Assembly (NCBI RefSeq): GCF_001571365.1
Contig: NZ_BCTQ01000013.1
Span: forward strand, 62,001-126,000
Direction: 5' to 3'
DNA length: 64,000 nucleotides
From: Achromobacter denitrificans NBRC 15125
GTDB lineage: Bacteria; Pseudomonadota; Gammaproteobacteria; Burkholderiales; Burkholderiaceae_B
The notes below the pieces were generated by a model. The model had not been told where the DNA came from, made no database searches, and saw only the letters and a list, made by a program, of their open reading frames with translations. Positions 18,434-27,021 of this stretch are shown piece after piece. Position 1 is the stretch's first letter, and every line of letters begins with the position of its first letter. A program made the translations under genes and the position numbers.

Positions 18434-18945
18434 GGCGCGGCCAGGATGCAGTGCTTGAAAGCCTCGGCCATATAGCGCTTGACCGTGCGCAGACTGACTC
18501 CCATCTCGGCGCCAATCTCCTCGTACGTCAGCCCGTCGAGCTGCGACAACAGGAACGCGGCCCGGACCTTGTCCGGCAGGACCGCCAGCAAGGCGTCCAC
18601 TTCCCGCAGGGTCTGCTGTATGGCCAGGCGCTGCTCTTCGGACGGAACATGCTGCGCCGGCATGGCCGCCAAGGCCTCCAGATAGGCCTGCTCAAGCGCA
18701 TGGCGCCGGTACATGTCCACCATGAGGCGCTTGGCGATGGTGGTCAGGTAGGCACGCGGTTCCTGCAGTTCCGGCATGGCCCGGCGCCGGTAGGCGCTCA
18801 GCAGCCCGACGAAGGTGTCCTGGGCCAGGTCGGCGGCGTCGGCGCTATTGCCCAGCCGTCGGCGCAGCCAGCCGAACAGCCAGCCATGATGCGCGTCGTA
18901 GAGACGCTGCACGGCGACGGCGGAAGTCTGCTCGGGAAAAGACAT
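18430..18945 (-). CDS. FecI-type ECF RNA polymerase sigma factor, second copy
   Basis: A 171-residue iron-starvation ECF sigma factor. Region 2 reads SADAADLAQDTFVGLL and PRAYLTTIAKRLMVDMYRRH; region 4 reads LPDKVRAAFLLSQLDGLTYEEIGAEMGVSLRTVKRYMAEAFKHC, very close to E. coli FecI in style. It is first in the leftward set sigma-FecR-receptor-DUF3649-PepSY. A weak Fur-box-like sequence lies 31 bases upstream. Expected target: the receptor promoter in the 17349-17476 gap, although no clear FecI-type -10 could be picked there. Confidence 0.92.
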   Translation of the reverse strand: MSFPEQTSAVAVQRLYDAHHGWLFGWLRRRLGNSADAADLAQDTFVGLLSAYRRRAMPELQEPRAYLTTIAKRLMVDMYRRHALEQAYLEALAAMPAQHVPSEEQRLAIQQTLREVDALLAVLPDKVRAAFLLSQLDGLTYEEIGAEMGVSLRTVKRYMAEAFKHCILAAP

Positions 18946-18975
18946 GGCAAGGCGCGGCCTGATTCTTCAGAAATG

Positions 18976-18994
18976 GGAATTAATCGCAATTATC
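18976..18994. promoter_or_regulatory. Weak Fur-box-like sequence before the second sigma factor
   Basis: Read on the minus strand, GATAATTGCGATTAATTCC agrees with the Fur consensus at 11 of 19 positions, with a perfect GATAAT left half. It lies 31 bases before the sigma-factor ATG, and the flavoprotein gene ends 32 bases to its right. It is much weaker than the site at 8786. Confidence 0.4.
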
Positions 18995-19026
18995 GCCACA
19001 AACCCCTATGCCGGCAATCCGCCATC

Positions 19027-19692
19027 TCAATACAGATTGCGCTTCGCGTCCTGCTTCAACGCAAAGTCGATCAGCTTGGCCGGGAAGATGGTCTTGATCT
19101 GGTCGCGGAACATCTGCCCCAGCGTGGGCAGCGCCGAGCGCGGCACGCGCTTGTCCGGGTTCCAGAGGTCCGCCCGCTTGAGCGCCTTGCTGCAATGCAG
19201 GTAGACCTCCCGCGCCTGCACCACCACCACCGAACGCGGCCGCTTGTCCTGCACCACGAAACGCTCCATCAGGCTCTCTTCGACCGACACCCGCGCCACG
19301 CCGTTGACCCTGAGCATTTCATCGATGCCCGGAATGAAAAACAGCAAGCCCACCCCGGGTTCGTGCACCACGTTGGTCAGGGTGTCCAGGCGGTTGTTCC
19401 CGGGCCTGTCGGGAAACGCCAGGTGGAAGTCATCCAGCACCTGCGCAAATCCGGGATCCCCGCCGCGCGGCGACACGTCGGCCAGCGCCCCCGGCCGGCT
19501 GCTGCCGATGCAGAAAAACGGCGACAGCGCGATGAAACGGCGGGCGTGCGCGTCGAACCGGTCCATCGTCTTGTCGATGACCGCCGCTGGCGGCTTGGCG
19601 TAGACGCCGCGCAGGGCGGCTTCCGATTCGAGATCGTGCCTGGCGTCGGGGGCGACGGTCCCATCGGAGCTGGTTGTTGGCGGTCCGTTCAT
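19027..19692 (-). CDS. PPOX-type FMN-binding split-barrel flavoprotein (MSMEG_1061-like)
   Basis: A 221-residue protein of the pyridoxamine-phosphate-oxidase-like split-barrel class. Recognisable features are FIALSPFFCIGSSRPGALADVSPRGGDPGF, PDRPGNNRLDTLTNV and GVGLLFFIPGIDEMLRVNG, then EVYLHCSKALKRADLW. The combination PGNNR...LTNV...LFF and YLHCSKAL is typical of flavoproteins annotated as PPOX-type and possible flavin-dependent reductases. AGGAGC precedes the ATG at 19692. A good Fur box lies about 60 bases upstream and the gene adjoins the siderophore island, so a role in reducing ferric siderophore is plausible. That is inference. Confidence 0.75.
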   Translation of the reverse strand: MNGPPTTSSDGTVAPDARHDLESEAALRGVYAKPPAAVIDKTMDRFDAHARRFIALSPFFCIGSSRPGALADVSPRGGDPGFAQVLDDFHLAFPDRPGNNRLDTLTNVVHEPGVGLLFFIPGIDEMLRVNGVARVSVEESLMERFVVQDKRPRSVVVVQAREVYLHCSKALKRADLWNPDKRVPRSALPTLGQMFRDQIKTIFPAKLIDFALKQDAKRNLY

Positions 19693-19752
19693 CGGCTGCT
19701 CCTGGCATGGAATTGGAAGGAAGTGGGCCGCGATGGCACGGATAAAATTATA

Positions 19753-19766
19753 AATGAGAATCAATA
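19753..19766. promoter_or_regulatory. Fur-box-like sequence before the flavoprotein
   Basis: AATGAGAATCAATA matches the core of the Fur consensus (AATGATAATCATTA) at 12 of 14 positions. It sits in an AT-rich stretch 61 bases before the flavoprotein ATG and 110 bases before the divergent nfeD gene, so iron control of one or both is possible. Confidence 0.55.
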
Positions 19767-19875
19767 CATAGATCTCATATTCTTACCGTTTCCTGAACCA
19801 ATACGCAAAGGGTGTACTCTGGGAACAGCAGGCACGGCGCGAACCGCCGGCCAGCCCGTCGTAGGAGACCCGCTC

Positions 19876-21321
19876 ATGGCTGCCCTATTCCCTGGCCTGA
19901 CGTCCGGAATCTATTCGATGTTCCGCATGCTGCGCGGCTTGGCGATGGCCTTGGTGACGGCGGCACTTGCTGCGACCGCAGCAAACGCCCAGCAGGTCGG
20001 GGACGGCCGGCAAACCGCCGTGGTGCTCTCCCTGGACGGCATCGTCGGCCCCGCCACCGCAGACTATCTGATCCGCGGCCTGGCCGCCGCGCGCGAACAG
20101 GAAGCGACAGTGGTCGTGCTGCGCATCGATACTCCCGGCGGGCTCGACGCGTCGATGCGCGACATCATCCACGCGATCCTCGCCTCCCCCGTGCCCGTCA
20201 TCGCCTATGTGGCCCCGAACGGATCGCGCGCGGCCAGCGCGGGCACCTACATCCTCTACGCCAGCCACGTCGCGGCCATGGCGCCGGCGACGAACCTGGG
20301 CGCGGCCACGCCCATTTCGCTGGGCGGCAGTCCCTCGCGGCCCGCGGAGCCGGCTTCCGGCAAAAAGCCGGCGCCAGGCGGTGAAGACGCCGCGCCGCCC
20401 TCGCCTCCCAAGGATGCGGGCGAGTCCAAGGCCATCAACGACGCCGTGGCCTACATCCGCTCGCTGGCCGCCTTGCGCGGACGCAATGCGGACTGGGCGG
20501 AACAGGCGGTGCGCTCGGCCGCCAGCTTGTCGGCCGGCGAAGCGCGCGCGCAGAACGTGATCGACCTGATCGCCGACGACCTGCCGGACCTGCTGGCCAA
20601 GGCAGATGGACGCAGCGTCAAGGTGGGCAACAACGAAGTGGTCCTGCATACCAAGGGGCTGCGGCTGCTGGAACGCGAGCCCGATTGGCGCACGCGATTG
20701 CTGGCCGTGATCACGAATCCCAACCTCGCGCTCATGCTGCTGATGGTCGGCGTATACGGGCTGATCTTCGAGTTCATGAGCCCGGGCTCGCTGTTTCCGG
20801 GCATCCTCGGCGCGATCTGCCTGCTGATCGGCCTGTACGCCCTGTCCGCGCTGCCGCTGACCTACGCCGGCGTCGCCCTGGTGCTGCTAGGAAGCGCGCT
20901 GATGGTGGCGGAGATATTCACGCCATCGGTCGGCATCCTCGGGGTCGGCGGCGCGATCTCCTTCGTTCTGGGCGCGCTGCTGCTGGTCGATACGGACATG
21001 CCGGCCTACGAGGTCTCGCTGCCGCTGGTGGCGGGTGTGGCCGTGGCAAGCCTGGGCATGACCTTCCTGATCGGCCGGCTGGCGCTGCGCTCGCGCCGGG
21101 CGCCCATCGTCAGCGGCGTCGAGGCGCTGATCGGGCAACGCGCCAAGGTCCTGAGCTGGACCGGCGCGCAAGGTTATGTCGCCGCGGCCGGCGAGCGCTG
21201 GCGGGCGACCGGCCCGACCGGGCTTGCCGCCGGCGACACGGCGGTGATCGAGTCGGCGCAGGGCGTCACCCTGCGCGTTCGCGCGGATGCCGGCGCGCCC
21301 CCGCCACGAACACCCGCGTAG
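19876..21321 (+). CDS. NfeD-family membrane serine protease (long form, ClpP-like)
   Basis: A 481-residue membrane-bound protease of the NfeD1b type. A signal sequence ([15 protein letters not shown]) precedes a ClpP-fold domain with [16 protein letters not shown] and [11 protein letters not shown], whose ASAG serine is the nucleophile; the lysine of [22 protein letters not shown] is the general base. About four membrane helices follow ([33 protein letters not shown] and others), then a C-terminal OB-fold NfeD domain ([24 protein letters not shown]). GGAGAC precedes the ATG at 19876; an internal ATG at 19918 would also keep the signal. The partner slipin gene follows after 49 bases, the classical arrangement. 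Confidence 0.9.
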   Translation: MAALFPGLTSGIYSMFRMLRGLAMALVTAALAATAANAQQVGDGRQTAVVLSLDGIVGPATADYLIRGLAAAREQEATVVVLRIDTPGGLDASMRDIIHAILASPVPVIAYVAPNGSRAASAGTYILYASHVAAMAPATNLGAATPISLGGSPSRPAEPASGKKPAPGGEDAAPPSPPKDAGESKAINDAVAYIRSLAALRGRNADWAEQAVRSAASLSAGEARAQNVIDLIADDLPDLLAKADGRSVKVGNNEVVLHTKGLRLLEREPDWRTRLLAVITNPNLALMLLMVGVYGLIFEFMSPGSLFPGILGAICLLIGLYALSALPLTYAGVALVLLGSALMVAEIFTPSVGILGVGGAISFVLGALLLVDTDMPAYEVSLPLVAGVAVASLGMTFLIGRLALRSRRAPIVSGVEALIGQRAKVLSWTGAQGYVAAAGERWRATGPTGLAAGDTAVIESAQGVTLRVRADAGAPPPRTPA

Positions 21322-21370
21322 CGCCCCGCCTGCGCGGCCCCACTCGACCCTCACTTTCCAGGAGCCTGCC

Positions 21371-22138
21371 ATGTTGATGAACCTTGCCTTCTACGGCCCC
21401 ATTCTCGTGCTGGCGCTGGCGCTGTTCGCGCTGGCGGTGCGCATCCTGCGCGAGTACGAGCGCGGCGTGATCTTCACGCTGGGGCGCTTCACCGGCGTCA
21501 AGGGCCCCGGGCTGATCCTGATGATTCCCGTGGTCCAGCAGATGGTGCGCGTGGACCAGCGCATGGCGGTCTTCGACGTGCCCAGCCAGGATGTGATCTC
21601 GCGCGACAACGTTTCGGTAAAGGTGAACGCCGTCATCTACTTCCGCGTGATCGACCCCGAGCGCTCGGTGATCCAGGTGGAGAACTTCCGCCAGGCGACC
21701 AGCGAGCTGGCGCAGACCACCCTGCGCTCCGTGCTGGGCAAGCACGACCTCGATGAGATGCTCTCGGAGCGCGACAAGCTGAACAACGACGTGCAGGAAA
21801 TCCTCGATTCGCAGACCGATGCCTGGGGCATCAAGGTGGCGAACGTGGAGATCAAGCACATCGACCTGAACGAAGGCATGGTGCGGGTCATCGCCCGGCA
21901 AGCCGAGGCGGAGCGCGAGCGGCGCGCCAAGGTCATCCATGCCGAGGGCGAGGAACAGGCCGCCCAGATGCTGCTCAACGCCGCGCGCACGCTGTCGCAG
22001 CAGCCGGAGGCGATGCAGCTGCGCTACCTGAGCACGCTGGCCATGATAGGCACGCAGAACAACTCGACCATCGTTTTTCCATTCCCGACCGAGTTGGGGC
22101 AGGTGCTGCGGAAATTTGCGGGGAAGGACGAAACCTGA
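21371..22138 (+). CDS. Slipin (SPFH/stomatin-prohibitin family membrane protein)
   Basis: A 255-residue stomatin-like protein. One N-terminal membrane helix ([19 protein letters not shown]) is followed by the SPFH domain ([68 protein letters not shown]) and a charged C-terminal helix ([24 protein letters not shown]) that drives oligomerisation. AGGAG precedes the ATG. Slipins form membrane scaffolds and are cleaved by NfeD proteases in archaea, and the immediately preceding nfeD gene matches that pairing. Length is normal for the short bacterial form. Confidence 0.93.
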   Translation: MLMNLAFYGPILVLALALFALAVRILREYERGVIFTLGRFTGVKGPGLILMIPVVQQMVRVDQRMAVFDVPSQDVISRDNVSVKVNAVIYFRVIDPERSVIQVENFRQATSELAQTTLRSVLGKHDLDEMLSERDKLNNDVQEILDSQTDAWGIKVANVEIKHIDLNEGMVRVIARQAEAERERRAKVIHAEGEEQAAQMLLNAARTLSQQPEAMQLRYLSTLAMIGTQNNSTIVFPFPTELGQVLRKFAGKDET

Positions 22139-22142
22139 GGGC

Positions 22143-22161
22143 GGCGGGGAACGATCCCGCC
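22143..22161. terminator. Hairpin between convergent slipin and GntR genes
   Basis: GGCGGG (22143-22148) and CCCGCC (22156-22161) form a 6-bp GC stem with a 7-base loop in the 30-base gap between two convergent genes. There is no T-tract, so it may be only a weak or Rho-assisted terminator. Confidence 0.3.
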
Positions 22162-22168
22162 CGCGGGG

Positions 22169-22849
22169 TTACATGCCGGCCAGCTTGTCGATGATGGACT
22201 GCCGGATGTTGTCGATGTGGCGCATCGTCTCGGCGGACGCGGCTTCCGCATCCCCCCTGGCCAGCGCATCGATCATTGCCATGTGCTCGCCACAGACCGG
22301 CACCATGCGCTTTTCGAGCCGCTTGAGCGAGAACATCCGGGTCTTCTGCCGCAGATTGGCGATCATGCTGGCAAGCAGCTCGTTGCCACAGTACTCGGCG
22401 ATCAGCCCATGCAGCTCCGCATCCAACTGCTGGTGCAGCGGATCCGCCGGAGAGTCCATGTTCATCAATGCCTCTATGCGCTTGCGCAGGTCGGCCAGCT
22501 TTTCCGCCGGCACGTTGCCGGCCGCCCGGGCGGCGGCGTCCGACTCCAGCATCCGGCGGATATAGAGCCCCTCCATGAGCTCCTGCAAGGTGACCTGGCG
22601 CACGAACAGCCGGTTATTGGACTTGCGTTCGAGCATCCGCTCGCCTTCGAGCCGATGCATGGCTTCGCGCAGCGGAGTGCGGGATACGCCCAGCCGCAGC
22701 GCAAGCATGCGCTCCTGCACTTGCTCACCCTGTTTCAGCTCACGCGACAGGATCAGGTCGACCAGGGCGTCGTACGCCTGATTCGCCAGTCCCTTTCCGT
22801 TGCTTTCGGCCTCCTGGCCATCTTGTTCTGTGAGTTGACCCGTAGTCAT
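22169..22849 (-). CDS. GntR-family transcriptional regulator (FCD/FadR subfamily)
   Basis: A 226-residue regulator. The winged helix-turn-helix is seen at ANQAYDALVDLILSRELKQG and GVSRTPLREAMHRLEGE (about residues 22-75). The C-terminal all-helical FCD ligand domain carries the metal-binding pattern (DAELHGLIAEYCGN and later histidines near CGEHMAMIDAL and MRHIDN). It faces the large rightward catabolic cluster across a 329-base gap containing two GTATAC palindromes, and is the obvious local repressor. Its effector is probably the cluster's substrate or an organic-acid intermediate. Confidence 0.9.
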   Translation of the reverse strand: MTTGQLTEQDGQEAESNGKGLANQAYDALVDLILSRELKQGEQVQERMLALRLGVSRTPLREAMHRLEGERMLERKSNNRLFVRQVTLQELMEGLYIRRMLESDAAARAAGNVPAEKLADLRKRIEALMNMDSPADPLHQQLDAELHGLIAEYCGNELLASMIANLRQKTRMFSLKRLEKRMVPVCGEHMAMIDALARGDAEAASAETMRHIDNIRQSIIDKLAGM

Positions 22850-23178
22850 GGCTCCTGTTCGCGCCCGATTTAAAGAATGCAGTTTGGCACATATTCGTCA
22901 AAAACCCCGCTGGCCTCCACCCGCGGCGCTCGTGTCCAGGCTTGGCTACGCCTGACCGCCTGGCTCCGGGACCAATCCATTCCGGGAACCTGTGCCGATC
23001 GGTACCCCGAACCGCCTGCGCGGCCCCTTGGGAAGTCATCCATTCCCGTTATTTCACCCACAACCTTAAAGCAACTTCAATGTTACCAAATAAAGGTATA
23101 TAGGTGGTATACCGGATGTACTTCCGCTTGTATACCACGCAAGATCGGGTTTCCTTCCACGCTGTTCCTGGGTTCCAC
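22850..23178. other. Divergent control region of the pxp/ABC cluster
   Basis: This 329-base stretch holds no credible gene. Its right third is AT-rich. A candidate rightward promoter reads TTCAAT (23076-23081), 17 bases, TATAGG (23099-23104). Two GTATAC operators follow immediately (23107 and 23130), placing them over the expected transcription start as a repressor would need. The left two thirds show nothing recognisable. Confidence 0.5.
23105..23137. promoter_or_regulatory. Paired GTATAC operators, probable GntR sites
   Basis: TGGTATACC (23105-23113) and TTGTATACCA (23128-23137) share the palindromic core GTATAC at 23107-23112 and 23130-23135. The cores are 23 bases apart, about two helical turns, on the same DNA face. 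FCD-type GntR regulators favour short palindromes with this TGGTATACCA look. Confidence 0.55.
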
Positions 23179-24405
23179 ATGACTACCGCTCCCCTTGACT
23201 TGCGTTTATCCGACCGTCTTTCCACGGCCAGTCCCTCGGCCACCGGCGCTGTCAGCGAATTGGCTCGCCGCCTGGCCAGCGAGGGCCGTTCGGTCATCAG
23301 CCTGAGCGAAGGGGAGCTGGATTTCGATACGCCCGCGCATATCCAGCACGCGGCGATCAAGGGGATCGTGGATGGCCATACCCGCTATACCGGGGTGGGC
23401 GGCTCGCCTGCCCTGAAGGCCGCGGTGGTGCGCAAGTTCGCGCGCGACAATGGCCTGGACTACACCGCCTCGGAGGTCATCGCGGCCACCGGCGCCAAGC
23501 AGATCCTGTTCAACGCGATGCTGGCGACCATCAACCCCGGCGATGAAGCGATCATCGTGGCGCCGTATTGGGTTTCCTACAGCGAAATGGTGAAGATCGC
23601 GGGCGGCGAACCCGTCATCGTCACGCCCGACGCCAGCCGGAATTTCAAGATCACCCCCGACGAACTGGCATCCCGCATTACGCCGCGCACGCGCTGGCTG
23701 ATTCTGAACGCCCCCTGCAATCCGTCGGGCGCGCTCTATACGCGCGACGAACTGCGCGCCCTCGCGGACGTCGTCCGCCAGCATCCGCGGCTCATGGTCC
23801 TCTCGGACGACATCTACGAGAAGATCGTGTACGAGGGAGAATTCATCTCGTTCGTGCAGGCCTCGCCCGACATGCGCGAACGCACCCTCACCGTGAACGG
23901 GGTTTCCAAGACCTACGCCATGACGGGCTGGCGCCTGGGCTACGCGGGCGGACCGGCCTGGCTGATCAAGGCGCTGGAACTGCTGCAGTCGCAAAGCACC
24001 AGCAATCCGTCGTCGGTCAGCCAGGTCGCGGCGGCGGCGGCGCTCGACGGCCCGCAGGAGTTTCTCGATGTCTGGCGCGAGCGGCTGCGCGCCCGCCGGG
24101 ACATGGCGCTGTCCATCCTGCAGGGCGCCGCTCCCCTGTTGACGATTACCCGCCCGCCGGCGGCGTTCTACCTATTCGCCAATTGCGGCGGCGCCATCGG
24201 CGCCCGGACGCCCAAGGGAGAACGCATATCGACCGACTCCGATCTTGCCCGCTACCTGATCGAAGAGGCCGGCGTGGCGGTCGTTCCAGGCACGGCGTTC
24301 GGACTGGCGCCCTACCTGCGGCTGGCGTTCGCCCTGTCCGATGAACGACTCAAGCTCGCCTGCGAGCAGATCGTCGCAGCCTGCGCGCTGCTCACCCGCG
24401 ATTGA
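23179..24405 (+). CDS. Class I/II PLP-dependent aminotransferase
   Basis: A 408-residue fold-type I aminotransferase resembling aspartate aminotransferase subgroup I-gamma. It shows YTGVGGSPALKAAV, the NAPCNPSGALY motif, the cofactor-contacting Asp in LSDDIYEKIVY, the Schiff-base lysine in NGVSKTYAMTGWRLGY and a late arginine in YLRLAFALS that binds the substrate carboxylate. The ATG at 23179 is used because upstream ATGs lie inside the operator region. It is the first gene of the GntR-facing cluster and should transfer the amino group of the amino acid produced by the downstream hydrolases, or make it. Confidence 0.9.
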   Translation: MTTAPLDLRLSDRLSTASPSATGAVSELARRLASEGRSVISLSEGELDFDTPAHIQHAAIKGIVDGHTRYTGVGGSPALKAAVVRKFARDNGLDYTASEVIAATGAKQILFNAMLATINPGDEAIIVAPYWVSYSEMVKIAGGEPVIVTPDASRNFKITPDELASRITPRTRWLILNAPCNPSGALYTRDELRALADVVRQHPRLMVLSDDIYEKIVYEGEFISFVQASPDMRERTLTVNGVSKTYAMTGWRLGYAGGPAWLIKALELLQSQSTSNPSSVSQVAAAAALDGPQEFLDVWRERLRARRDMALSILQGAAPLLTITRPPAAFYLFANCGGAIGARTPKGERISTDSDLARYLIEEAGVAVVPGTAFGLAPYLRLAFALSDERLKLACEQIVAACALLTRD

Positions 24406-24434
24406 CCCGCATCGTGCCCCTCTCCGCATCCACC

Positions 24435-25157
24435 ATGCCCGCCGCTGTCCTGCGCGACGCGCGGATCGAGCCGGTCGGCGACCGCTGCCTGCTGATCCGC
24501 CTGGGCGAACAGGCCGGCGTCGAGATCAGCCGGGCAGTGCACGCCGTGACCGCCCTGCTCATCGCCAACAAGCCGCTCGGCGTGATCGACGTGGTGCCCG
24601 CCTTCACGACCGTCGCCGTGCATTTCCAGCCGGCGGCGTTCCCGAAGGGCGCCGGCCTGCCCTCTGCGCAATTGACGCGCCATCTTGAAGCCCTGCTGTC
24701 GCAGGACCTGCCGGTGCTGTCCACGGAAGGACGCGCAATCGAAATACCGGCCTGCTATGGCGGCGAGTTCGGCCCGGACCTGGAGGATGTCGCGCGGCAT
24801 TGCGGCCTGAGCCCCGACGAAACGATCGCGCTGCACTGCGGCGCCCCGCTCACGCTCTATGCCTTTTTCTTCTCGCCCGGCAATCCTTTCGCCGGGCCGC
24901 TGGATCCGCGCCTGCAGATCGGGCGCCGCAGTTCGCCTCGCACTCGCGTGGAGGCGGGCTCCGTGGCCATCGCCAACGGCATTTCCTCGATTTACCAGGA
25001 CGCCTCTCCCGGCGGCTGGAACGTCATCGCCCGCACGCCCTGGAATCTCTTCGACGTGCGCCGGGATCCGCCGACGCGCCTGCGCCTCGGAGACCGGCTG
25101 ACGTTCAGGCCGATCTCGCCGGACGAGTTCCGCGATCTTCTGGAGCCGCGGCCATGA
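24435..25157 (+). CDS. pxpB: PxpB / KipI-like subunit (carboxyltransferase subdomain C/D family)
   Basis: A 240-residue KipI-family protein. In E. coli-type PxpABC it forms, with PxpC, the ATP-dependent part of 5-oxoprolinase; in urea carboxylase and allophanate hydrolase-linked enzymes the same fold is the C/D half of the carboxyltransferase domain. Seen here: GDRCLLIRLG near the start, IPACYGGEFGPDLEDVARHCGLSPDE, then FFFSPGNPFAGPLDPRLQIGRRSSPRTRVEAGSVAIAN and the GGWNVIARTPWNLFD signature. The ATG at 24435 fits the family N-terminus; a TTG at 24402 overlapping the previous stop is possible. The stop overlaps pxpC as ATGA. Confidence 0.88.
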   Translation: MPAAVLRDARIEPVGDRCLLIRLGEQAGVEISRAVHAVTALLIANKPLGVIDVVPAFTTVAVHFQPAAFPKGAGLPSAQLTRHLEALLSQDLPVLSTEGRAIEIPACYGGEFGPDLEDVARHCGLSPDETIALHCGAPLTLYAFFFSPGNPFAGPLDPRLQIGRRSSPRTRVEAGSVAIANGISSIYQDASPGGWNVIARTPWNLFDVRRDPPTRLRLGDRLTFRPISPDEFRDLLEPRP

Positions 25158-26155
25158 GAACCATGCTTGTCGACCGCCCCGGCATGCTCAGCACACTGCA
25201 GGACACGGGACGCCTGGGCCACCAGCAGTACGGCGTTTCGGTCAACGGCCCGATGGACGAATGGTCGCATCGCGTGGCCAACGCCCTCGTCGGAAACCCC
25301 GAAGACGCGGCGGTGCTCGAATGCACCCTCAACGGGCCGCGCCTGTCCTTTTCCGAGCACACGCTGGTCGCCCTCTGCGGCGCCGCCATGAACGTGACGG
25401 CGGACGGGCAACCCGTGCCCTATGGGCGCGCGGTGCTGCTGCGCCGCGGCGTGGTCCTGGACATCGGCGCCCGCACCGCCGGCGCGCGCCTGTACCTGGC
25501 GGTGCGGGGCGGCCTCGCGCCGGACCCCGTGCTGGGCAGCCGCAGCACCAACGTGCGCGCCGGCTTCGGCGGCTTCCACGGCCGCCCGTTGCGCAAGGGC
25601 GACCACGTGCCCCTGAGCCCCCCGCGCCGGGGCGCCCCCGCCCTGCCCATCGAACGCCGGATGGTGCAAAGCGGGCTCCCCATGCTGTCGGCCCTGCCCG
25701 TGGACGTGGCGCAGCCGGCAAGGCGCGAAGGAGTGTTGCGCGTCATTCCTGGCCCGCACTGGAACGCGTTCACGGCGCCGGCCCGGGCGGATTTCGAACG
25801 GCGTCCCTACAAGGTCACCCCCCAGTCCGACCGCATGGGCATACGTCTTCAAGGACCCGCCCTGATGCTCGACCGCCCGATGGAGCTGGTTTCGGAAGCC
25901 ACCGTCTTCGGCACCGTGCAAGTGCCCCCCGACGGCCAGCCGATAGTGCTCATGGCCGACCGCCAGAGCGCGGGCGGCTACCCGAAGATCGGGTACGTGG
26001 CGAGCGCCGATCTTCCTTTGCTCGCCCAGGCCATGCCTGGCGATGAACTGTATTTCGAAGCCATCACGCAAGCCGACGCCGAAAACGCCTGGCAAGACTT
26101 CGAAGAACGCTTGCAGCACCTGCGCCGATCCGCCGCGCAGGCGTTGGAATCCTGA
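25154..26155 (+). CDS. pxpC: PxpC / KipA-like subunit (carboxyltransferase subdomain A/B family)
   Basis: A 333-residue KipA-family protein, partner of PxpB. It carries the family opening RPGMLSTLQDTGRLGHQQYGVSVNGPMDEWSHRVAN, the central YLAVRGGLA and GSRSTNVRAGFGGFHGRPLRKGD, and the C-terminal VTPQSDRMGIRLQGP and MADRQSAGGYPKIGYV motifs. The Pfam family it matches is named for the A/B half of the urea-carboxylase carboxyltransferase domain. In this cluster a biotin carboxylase and biotin carrier are encoded downstream, so a genuine biotin-dependent role is an open alternative to 5-oxoproline hydrolysis. It overlaps pxpB by four bases. Confidence 0.9.
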   Translation: MRTMLVDRPGMLSTLQDTGRLGHQQYGVSVNGPMDEWSHRVANALVGNPEDAAVLECTLNGPRLSFSEHTLVALCGAAMNVTADGQPVPYGRAVLLRRGVVLDIGARTAGARLYLAVRGGLAPDPVLGSRSTNVRAGFGGFHGRPLRKGDHVPLSPPRRGAPALPIERRMVQSGLPMLSALPVDVAQPARREGVLRVIPGPHWNAFTAPARADFERRPYKVTPQSDRMGIRLQGPALMLDRPMELVSEATVFGTVQVPPDGQPIVLMADRQSAGGYPKIGYVASADLPLLAQAMPGDELYFEAITQADAENAWQDFEERLQHLRRSAAQALES

Positions 26156-26197
26156 AGCACGGACTCCGCTCCCCAGACGATCCCAGGAGAAAACACT

Positions 26198-26950
26198 ATG
26201 CCATCCATCGATATCAACTGCGACATGGGCGAGAGCTTCGGACCCTGGGTCATGGGCCAGGATCTCGAACTGTTCGCGCACGTCACCTCCGCCAACATCG
26301 CTTGCGGCTTCCACGCCGGCGATCCCGACGTCATGCTCAGGACGGTGCGCGCGGCCATCGAGGCCGGCGTCGCCATCGGCGCGCATCCGGGGCTGCCCGA
26401 CCTGCAGGGTTTCGGCCGCCGGACCATGTCGATGACGCCGGACGAAGTCTATGCCCTGGTGATCTACCAGGTTGGCGCCCTGGACGCCTTCGCCCGCTCC
26501 CAGGGAGGCCGTCTGCACCACGTGAAGACGCACGGGGCGCTCTACAACATGACCGCGCGCGACCCGGCGTTGGCGAACGCCGTCGCGCGCGCCGTCCATG
26601 ACCTGGACCCGGCGCTGCCGATCTACGTCGCCAACGCCGCGATCGCGCGGGCGGCCCGCGATTTCGGCCTCCCCGCGGTCTTCGAGGTTTACGCGGACCG
26701 CACTTATCAGGACGACGGCACCCTCACGCCGCGCTCCCTGCCCCACGCCATGATCGAGGACGTCGACCAGGCCATTGCGCAGGTCAAGCGCATGGTGAAG
26801 GACGGCGTGGTGCGATCGCTGTCCGGCAAGGACGTCCCCATCGCGGCCGACACCCTATGCATCCATGGCGACCAACCCGGCGCCGTGCAATTCGCAAGCC
26901 AGATCCGCACCGCCCTGGAGGCCGAGGGCATCGCGGTCAAGACCATCTGA
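26198..26950 (+). CDS. pxpA: PxpA / LamB-YcsF family hydrolase
   Basis: A 250-residue LamB/YcsF protein, the third component of the bacterial 5-oxoprolinase complex and a relative of the Aspergillus lactam-utilisation protein. The TIM-barrel-like family signatures are present: DINCDMGESFGPW, ANIACGFHAGDPDVM, GAHPGLPDLQGFGRR, HVKTHGALYN and VFEVYADRTYQDDGTL. Acidic and histidine residues in these motifs are expected to bind a metal and drive ring opening. AGGAGA precedes the ATG. It follows pxpBC after 42 bases and precedes a peptide-type ABC importer, so the lactam-like substrate is probably imported intact. Confidence 0.92.
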   Translation: MPSIDINCDMGESFGPWVMGQDLELFAHVTSANIACGFHAGDPDVMLRTVRAAIEAGVAIGAHPGLPDLQGFGRRTMSMTPDEVYALVIYQVGALDAFARSQGGRLHHVKTHGALYNMTARDPALANAVARAVHDLDPALPIYVANAAIARAARDFGLPAVFEVYADRTYQDDGTLTPRSLPHAMIEDVDQAIAQVKRMVKDGVVRSLSGKDVPIAADTLCIHGDQPGAVQFASQIRTALEAEGIAVKTI

Positions 26951-27021
26951 CGAAACGCAGCACCGGCCACACCCCATTCCCCGGAAGGCGAAAGCCCCGT
27001 CCCCCTCAAGGAAAGACTCGC

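Noticed and set aside
18451-19875. A very long rightward reading frame continuing upstream of the NfeD gene
   Set aside because: It runs antisense to the sigma factor and the flavoprotein, has no recognisable domain and only shadows their GC-rich coding; the NfeD start at 19876 has its own ribosome-binding site and signal peptide.
24402-24434. Frameshift or fusion between the aminotransferase and pxpB
   Set aside because: The aminotransferase ends with a complete C-terminus and pxpB has a normal N-terminus at 24435; both are full length.
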